A stretch of 64,000 nucleotides of DNA from Ignavibacteria bacterium (GTDB taxonomy: Bacteria > Bacteroidota > Ignavibacteria > Tepidaquicellales > Tepidaquicellaceae): positions 186,001 to 250,000 of the forward strand of contig JABAQZ010000011.1 in assembly GCA_019187405.1 (NCBI GenBank), written 5' to 3'. Below, in pieces: positions 60,201 to 64,000 of this stretch. Position numbers and translations under genes: made by a program. The notes under the pieces are model-generated. The model searched no databases. It worked only from the letters and a program-made list of their open reading frames with translations, and was not told where the DNA came from. Position 1 is the first letter of the stretch. Each line of letters starts with the position of its first letter.

Positions 60201-60312
60201 CGGGATTAACCGGATGATTTAATTTAATTTCGATTTTATCGGATTGAGCATAAGATACTGCAGAAAATAAAATTGCAAAACACAATACATATAATTTTTG
60301 TAGTATGGACAT
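57274..60312 (-). CDS. M6-like peptidase homologue with FG-GAP-like repeats and T9SS sorting domain, active site lost
   Basis: 1012 residues. Signal peptide to about Ala22 (SAVSYAQ). The M6 peptidase-like domain (about 50-420) keeps family landmarks FHAGTGRD, LGLPDLF and IGRFGLMDGQ. The zinc motif HExGH expected before LGLPDLF reads ASFGS (270-274), so both His and the Glu are gone. FG-GAP/VCBS-like propeller repeats follow (INSDGRQEIIF, VNNDNVYDLIYV). The C-terminus (about 925-1012) is a type A T9SS sorting domain: YNWPNPVYDNETFIRYYL to the end. It is exported by Por machinery like that encoded just upstream. Confidence 0.87.
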   Translation of the reverse strand: MSILQKLYVLCFAILFSAVSYAQSDKIEIKLNHPVNPGKQISSAPKSFFSGIDSVKIVAVLVQFQEDNDERTTGNGRFDMSNKYYNPTTQKDTVIDSPPYDSAYFADHLLFLKNYYKKSSKGKLNINFELFGQIITLPGNMQSYSPQSGEGNEKLGNLFRDSWARADSFINFSGYDLTRTAFVIFHAGTGRDVDVSSILGFDPTPYDIPSVFLGLKSLKEIYGQSYNGFQTNDGVFIQNSLIIPSTELRELDLISGNFLIELGMNGILCASFGSYLGLPDLFNTSNGKTAIGRFGLMDGQSLFSYNGIFPPEPSAWEKIFLGWVSPVVIPSGSGNLRLPAISKNIQRDSTILKILINSKEYFLIENRNRDPEYNGQTIYYRNRNFVDSTIYAADMENGFYYSSTYTDLSLLSGNIRDVENFDWSLPGLINGENNYRGGILIWHIDENVIDANIASNSINNNSQHKGVDLEEAKGAQEIGVTFNTPFGSITGDGTPVDYWFNGSHQVPTSVYKNEFTPSSIPNSLSYSLANNNISLKGFTIIDTLMNFDLNIGSVQISPIKGFPINIGIDSTGNSQAIAFDFIETSSDEIFANSNNKVFAYRHDGSPVTTDGILISDYGKYIPAFVFDGTQNYVTAVRDQGVIFKSQALGSVQYSLTTPYISCPPFINKSNSFAYIGKSNGAVYRFSPFSSGGVIDSVSDLIKQFSGTASDTFNFITNFNKFIITGNITSPTSADVLIINNQNELILNGSKINLNYSLNSINSSPVLADINSDGRQEIIFSADNKIYALNQNGVLLDNFPVASASGISSGISVCDVNNDNVYDLIYVSSDGNLNAVGVNGKPVSGFPISIGINTVSTPALANLNDTLGIIVAGGDGYLYGFKTNTVYNENKILWKNFLKDKYLSNNNFVSGSSPSNITDKLPSDKVYNWPNPVYDNETFIRYYLNGSSSGVTIKILDLSGELVTTLNGTNYSKSDNEVIWNVSDVQSGIYYGVIEADIDGSKETRIIKIAVVK

Positions 60313-60328
60313 AGTATGTAATTAAAGA

Positions 60329-60364
60329 ACAAACCATAGCTCAAATTTCAGAACTATGGTTTGT
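60329..60364 (-). terminator. Hairpin between porV and the M6-like gene
   Basis: Perfect 11-bp stem ACAAACCATAG / CTATGGTTTGT with a 14-base loop in the 62-bp gap. The following minus-strand sequence (TCTTTAATT) is only weakly T-rich, so it may be an attenuator or partial terminator rather than a full stop. Confidence 0.5.
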
Positions 60365-60374
60365 AATTAGGATT

Positions 60375-61535
60375 TTAAAAATTTACTATTAAGCCGAATC
60401 TGAGCGTATTTGCAAGCGGATGTGTTTCTTCTATAGTGCTGATATAGCTGAAATCAAATCCATAAAGACTGTATCTCAATCCTGCTCCGAGAGTAATGAA
60501 TTTTCTGTTTCCGTTTGAAGGATCTTCGTAAAAATATCCAGCGCGCAGGGCAATCAGTTTCGGGTTACCATACCAGTATTCAGCGCCGATTGATGTTTGA
60601 AATGATTTTGCAATTCCGGAGATTCCGCCTTTCCAAGAAGTGAAGATAGCTTCATACCAAGGATCAACATAACCTTGCTGAACGACAACTTCAGTTCCGC
60701 CGGTCGTATCAATTATTGTCGGTTCTCTGTTAACGAGAAGTTTTGCAAAGTCGGCAGTGATAGTCAGATTATTAAATTCTGATTTTACAACGTCATAAGC
60801 AAATCCTAATCTCAACTGTGTAGGAAGGGGATCTGCCTGATCAGCGTCAACGTATGATATAGCAGGACCCATGTTGGATAAATTCATACCGATAGAAAAC
60901 TTATCAGCAAGAAATTTCGGCGCTTTGACAGGTCTCCACATTCCGGATAAATCAAAGCTTGCTGAAATTCCTGTTCCTGTTCCTTTTTCATTGCCTACAG
61001 TTAAATCGGAAGGAGATAGACGGCTGTAAATGAATCTTCCGGTAATGCCGCCAGCCCAGTCTTTACTGAGCATTGTAGCATAAGTAACTGCAAATGCCAT
61101 TTCATAAGCCTTGTAATTTCTTCCCGGATCGAGGTTTCCAAATTCATCAGTATATATAACTTCGCCGATATTCAGATAAGTAAAATCAGCTCCTATTGTT
61201 CCGTTAATAGATTTTATATACTTTCTTCCGGCAATGTAATCATAAAAAAGGTCTCCCAGATTTAAACCTGCAAGCCATGGTGAGTGAGTGAAATTAATTT
61301 CCGTTCCAGTTTTTTGATAAGCAAGACCTGATGGATTCCAATGCATTGCAGTTGCATCGTCAGCAATAGCAGAACCGGTTTCACCCATACCGCCGAATCT
61401 GGAATTTGGACCAATCAACAGAAACGGTACTCCGGTTGATGTTGTGGTCTGAGAATACAGCTCGCTGCCGTTAAAAGCAAACAAACTGTATACGCTTAAG
61501 ATGAAACAAAAATAAGCGAATGATTTCCTGAACAT
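60375..61535 (-). CDS. porV: Type IX secretion system outer membrane protein PorV
   Basis: 386 residues, signal peptide to about SLFAF/ELYSQ, then a FadL-like barrel. The family start is clear: VPFLLIGPNSRFGGMGETGSAIADDATAMHWNPSGLA. It ends in aromatic VNF. PorV shuttles T9SS cargo from the translocon to the PorU attachment complex. It lies 25 bp downstream of porU and upstream of a T9SS cargo gene. Confidence 0.93.
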   Translation of the reverse strand: MFRKSFAYFCFILSVYSLFAFNGSELYSQTTTSTGVPFLLIGPNSRFGGMGETGSAIADDATAMHWNPSGLAYQKTGTEINFTHSPWLAGLNLGDLFYDYIAGRKYIKSINGTIGADFTYLNIGEVIYTDEFGNLDPGRNYKAYEMAFAVTYATMLSKDWAGGITGRFIYSRLSPSDLTVGNEKGTGTGISASFDLSGMWRPVKAPKFLADKFSIGMNLSNMGPAISYVDADQADPLPTQLRLGFAYDVVKSEFNNLTITADFAKLLVNREPTIIDTTGGTEVVVQQGYVDPWYEAIFTSWKGGISGIAKSFQTSIGAEYWYGNPKLIALRAGYFYEDPSNGNRKFITLGAGLRYSLYGFDFSYISTIEETHPLANTLRFGLIVNF

Positions 61536-61560
61536 TAAATGTATCTCCTTTTTGTGTTTA

Positions 61561-63999
61561 TTATTTTAACTTGGCTAATTTTCCCGTACTGCTTTTTGAA
61601 AAACTGCCGGTTTCTGATTTAATTAATATTTTGTAAATGTAAGTTCCGTTTGCAATGGCATCACCGTCATCATCTCGTCCGTCCCATTCAATGTTTACGA
61701 ACTTATCAGTTATATTAGTCTTATTCAATTCTCTAATTAATCTTCCGCTCACTGTATAAATCTTAATGTCGGCGGTAAGTATTTCATCCGAATTATGCTG
61801 GAAAATAAAGCTTGTATTATCCTTCATTGGATTTGGATAATTATAAACATTTTCCAGTGCAATGTCTTCCGAACTTTTTACATTAAAATAAATCTCGGAT
61901 GAACCAAAATTATTGTATGTATCCCATGCCTTAATATTAAGCTTATACATTCCGTCAGGCAGATTATTGAGCTGATATTCTACAGTTCCGTTTTGGTAGC
62001 CCGAAGAACTTGAATAAAAAGGAGTAAGGTCAATTTTATTCTGTTCGTCGTCATTAATTACAGCTTCAAGTTTATGACCGATTGTTCCGGTGAGATTAAG
62101 ACCGTTTTCGTCAAAGAAATCAGCGATGATTTTTGGATTCTGATTTGTAAGATCACCCGATCTAAAGTTTCTGCTGTCAAGAAAAGCGCTGATTACCGGA
62201 CCAGTGGAGTCAGCAGCGGCTGTAGAATCAAGTCCGCTCATGATAAAATTATTTGAATATCCAAGTCCGTCATATAAATCATTTTTGTAATAAGCGATTA
62301 TCTTACCTCTACCTGTGCTGTATGAAATATCTCTTGGCACAACAAAATCGATGTTCCAGTTTCCGTTTATAACATTTGCTTTACCGCTGAATATTATACC
62401 GCCGTCTTGCTTGTAACTGAATAAGTATCCAAAATCATACAAAGAAATATTTTTATCCACATCAAGCACAGTTACGTCAATTAATCCGTTAAAGTCGCTC
62501 CAGAAAGAAGAATCTGTTTTCAAAACCGTTCCGGAAAGTTTTATTTTCTGAAGGGCTTTCATGTTGAATAGCGATGCTGATGGTGTGTTGTTAATGCTGT
62601 CGATTCTCGTAAAATATTGCGGAACGGCAAGTCTCATAGTAGGGTCGCTGATGAGAGTAAACTTAAGATCATTGTCTGTATGAAGAACCTGTTTAGTATT
62701 AAACAATGCCTTGCCTAATCTTAAGGTAAGATTCAGTGTATCTTTTTTAAAGAGATTATCATAAAAAAGATTATTGTAAACAGCATTTGGCACGCTGTAA
62801 ACAGGTCTTACGGCTGCAGATACGCCGATAGCTCCTTTATCTTTCAGAGTAACAAGCTGTTCGCCGGCGCTAATCAAAAATGGGTCGTCCCATCTGGCAA
62901 GATCGCAGCTTGCTATGGTAACAAAAGGATATTTGTTTTTATTTGACAGCAATGGAATGCTCACTTGTCTGACAAAAATATGTTCATGCGCCCAAAGATC
63001 AATGCTGCCGTGACCGGTATAATTTATTACAAGCTTGCCGGTGTTCCATCCTTTTATTACATCGTCATTTGCTCCGGGCTTTCTTCTTCCCTGAGGAGTA
63101 ATTACGGTCGGATAGCTTACAATATAAATCTTATCTTTTTTTATGAAAGATGGCGAATGGTTTTGTGCAACATCTTCGCACTGGTCAGTATGAAGACTGC
63201 CTTCTTGTCCTTGCGGCTGTTCGGTTGTCCATCCGTCATCACCGACGTAAAGATTTGTATTTTTCCATTTATCAAAATTAGCCGGGTCTTCATAAGCTAA
63301 TATTTTATCTACAAAAATATTTGCTTCTTCTTCAGAGTTTGAACAGATCCTGCCTGCTGAAAAATCAGGAACGGCATTACCCGAAGGCTGTGTATATTCT
63401 TCATTAATTTCCATTATGTAATCATCACTGCAGTAGCTGTCAACATCATCCGAGTAAGGAGAATCTTTTTCAATAGGCGGTATCCAGTTTTTTACGCCAT
63501 TGTTATACAGGTTATAAATATTTTTATAATCATAGCTTCCGTCGCCGAATAAGAATACATATACAGGTCTTTGCTGCCAGTTGTTAAAAGTATATTTTAG
63601 AAAATTTCTCATTGATACAGGATCCGGAATTCCCGAGGCAAATTCATTATATATCTGATCAATATCCACAACAATAGTTTTAAGATAATTTACGCCGGGC
63701 TTTTCACGAATTGCTTTTAGTCTGTTAGCTGCCGTTAAAAAAGCTTTTGGCGAAATAATAATAAAATCTGCTCCATCACCGAAACCACCTTTTAAATTCT
63801 GATTCTGAATTCTGGCAGAGAATGATACGGGAGTTTTGTAATTATTATCACCGATAGCATAAAACTCGTCCGGATTTCCAAATACAGAATTTGACTGAAA
63901 TGTTAAAGTTCCGGAATTATATGACACTGGATTAATTAATGATACATTCTGATGATCAGTAACTTTAAATAAACGCACTGTTGAAGAAGTAAAATTACT
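61561..63999 (-). CDS. porU: Type IX secretion sortase PorU, C25 (gingipain-like) family (5' partial)
   Basis: At least 812 residues; the frame runs off the right window edge without a stop, so the GTG at 63978 is internal. The gingipain-type caspase fold shows in VYVFLFGDGSYDYKNIYN, the catalytic His in INYTGHGSIDLWAHE and Cys in FVTIASCDLARW. The C-terminus (about 710-805) is a FlgD-like/T9SS sorting-type domain (YNYPNPMKDNTSFIFQHN). PorU cuts sorting domains off cargo and attaches it to A-LPS. It heads the porU-porV-cargo gene set. Confidence 0.92.
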   Translation of the reverse strand, partial: SNFTSSTVRLFKVTDHQNVSLINPVSYNSGTLTFQSNSVFGNPDEFYAIGDNNYKTPVSFSARIQNQNLKGGFGDGADFIIISPKAFLTAANRLKAIREKPGVNYLKTIVVDIDQIYNEFASGIPDPVSMRNFLKYTFNNWQQRPVYVFLFGDGSYDYKNIYNLYNNGVKNWIPPIEKDSPYSDDVDSYCSDDYIMEINEEYTQPSGNAVPDFSAGRICSNSEEEANIFVDKILAYEDPANFDKWKNTNLYVGDDGWTTEQPQGQEGSLHTDQCEDVAQNHSPSFIKKDKIYIVSYPTVITPQGRRKPGANDDVIKGWNTGKLVINYTGHGSIDLWAHEHIFVRQVSIPLLSNKNKYPFVTIASCDLARWDDPFLISAGEQLVTLKDKGAIGVSAAVRPVYSVPNAVYNNLFYDNLFKKDTLNLTLRLGKALFNTKQVLHTDNDLKFTLISDPTMRLAVPQYFTRIDSINNTPSASLFNMKALQKIKLSGTVLKTDSSFWSDFNGLIDVTVLDVDKNISLYDFGYLFSYKQDGGIIFSGKANVINGNWNIDFVVPRDISYSTGRGKIIAYYKNDLYDGLGYSNNFIMSGLDSTAAADSTGPVISAFLDSRNFRSGDLTNQNPKIIADFFDENGLNLTGTIGHKLEAVINDDEQNKIDLTPFYSSSSGYQNGTVEYQLNNLPDGMYKLNIKAWDTYNNFGSSEIYFNVKSSEDIALENVYNYPNPMKDNTSFIFQHNSDEILTADIKIYTVSGRLIRELNKTNITDKFVNIEWDGRDDDGDAIANGTYIYKILIKSETGSFSKSSTGKLAKLK

Positions 64000-64000
64000 T

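Overview
The window is a low-GC bacterial chromosome segment with a Bacteroidota/Chlorobiota-type gene set. The evidence is a type IX secretion sortase (PorU) beside PorV and a cargo protein with a C-terminal sorting domain, an LptE-type lipoprotein, a type II-C Cas9 with the Bacteroidetes-style repeat/anti-repeat, and promoter-like sites of the TTTG...TAnnTTTG form. An Ignavibacteria-like member fits best, but this is inference from gene content, not phylogeny.

Layout. 1-5.5 kb: RqcH/NFACT (5' cut by the window edge), then a leftward operon of a sigma-54-type AAA+ regulator, LptE, a membrane glycosyltransferase and a TPR protein. 5.6-12.9 kb: rightward housekeeping genes (pyrimidine nucleoside phosphorylase, MetG, FolP, CopA, methyltransferase). 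12.9-16.2 kb: leftward sugar-transfer genes (DPM-like GT2, NAD-dependent epimerase, GT-C transferase). 16.5-19.4 kb: DUF1569 protein and KatG. 19.5-36.4 kb: a distinct accessory island. 36.8-41.5 kb: peptide ABC transporter (binding protein and two permeases) with an NlpC/P60 lipoprotein. 42.6-49.6 kb: GAF protein, DUF6265 protein and a MarR-led operon (YceI, pirin, Dps-like, PIG-L, NmrA). 49.6-57.2 kb: AlkZ/YcaQ-like protein, MerR regulator, an amidohydrolase-like lipoprotein that has lost its metal ligands, PrmC, Dtd, DUF2520 protein, a small barrel-like protein and a GT2. 57.3-64 kb: T9SS genes, including an M6-like protein whose HExxH motif is gone.

The island. A complete cas9-cas1-cas2 set (no csn2 or cas4, hence II-C) with a divergent tracrRNA is followed by a 46-bp-repeat array. 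There are 46 repeats, then a 3,107-bp block of phage DNA (terminase large subunit, Mu F-like head protein, first 34 codons of a third gene), then two more identical repeats. The phage block starts and ends exactly at repeat boundaries, so formally it is a giant spacer, about 100 times the normal 29-30 bp. It could be a real long-prespacer integration, a recombination product, or an assembly bridge between two phage-matching spacers. Read from the crRNA strand, the repeat itself carries a good Bacteroidetes-type promoter, so each spacer, and the phage terminase, could be transcribed from the repeat beside it.

The island is bracketed by two same-orientation clusters of a two-hairpin REP-like element kept on a strict 20-bp lattice (13 copies on the left, 3 on the right). 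Next to the right cluster is a decayed 21-bp (seven-codon) tandem-repeat reading frame. No tRNA or rRNA gene was recognised in the window.
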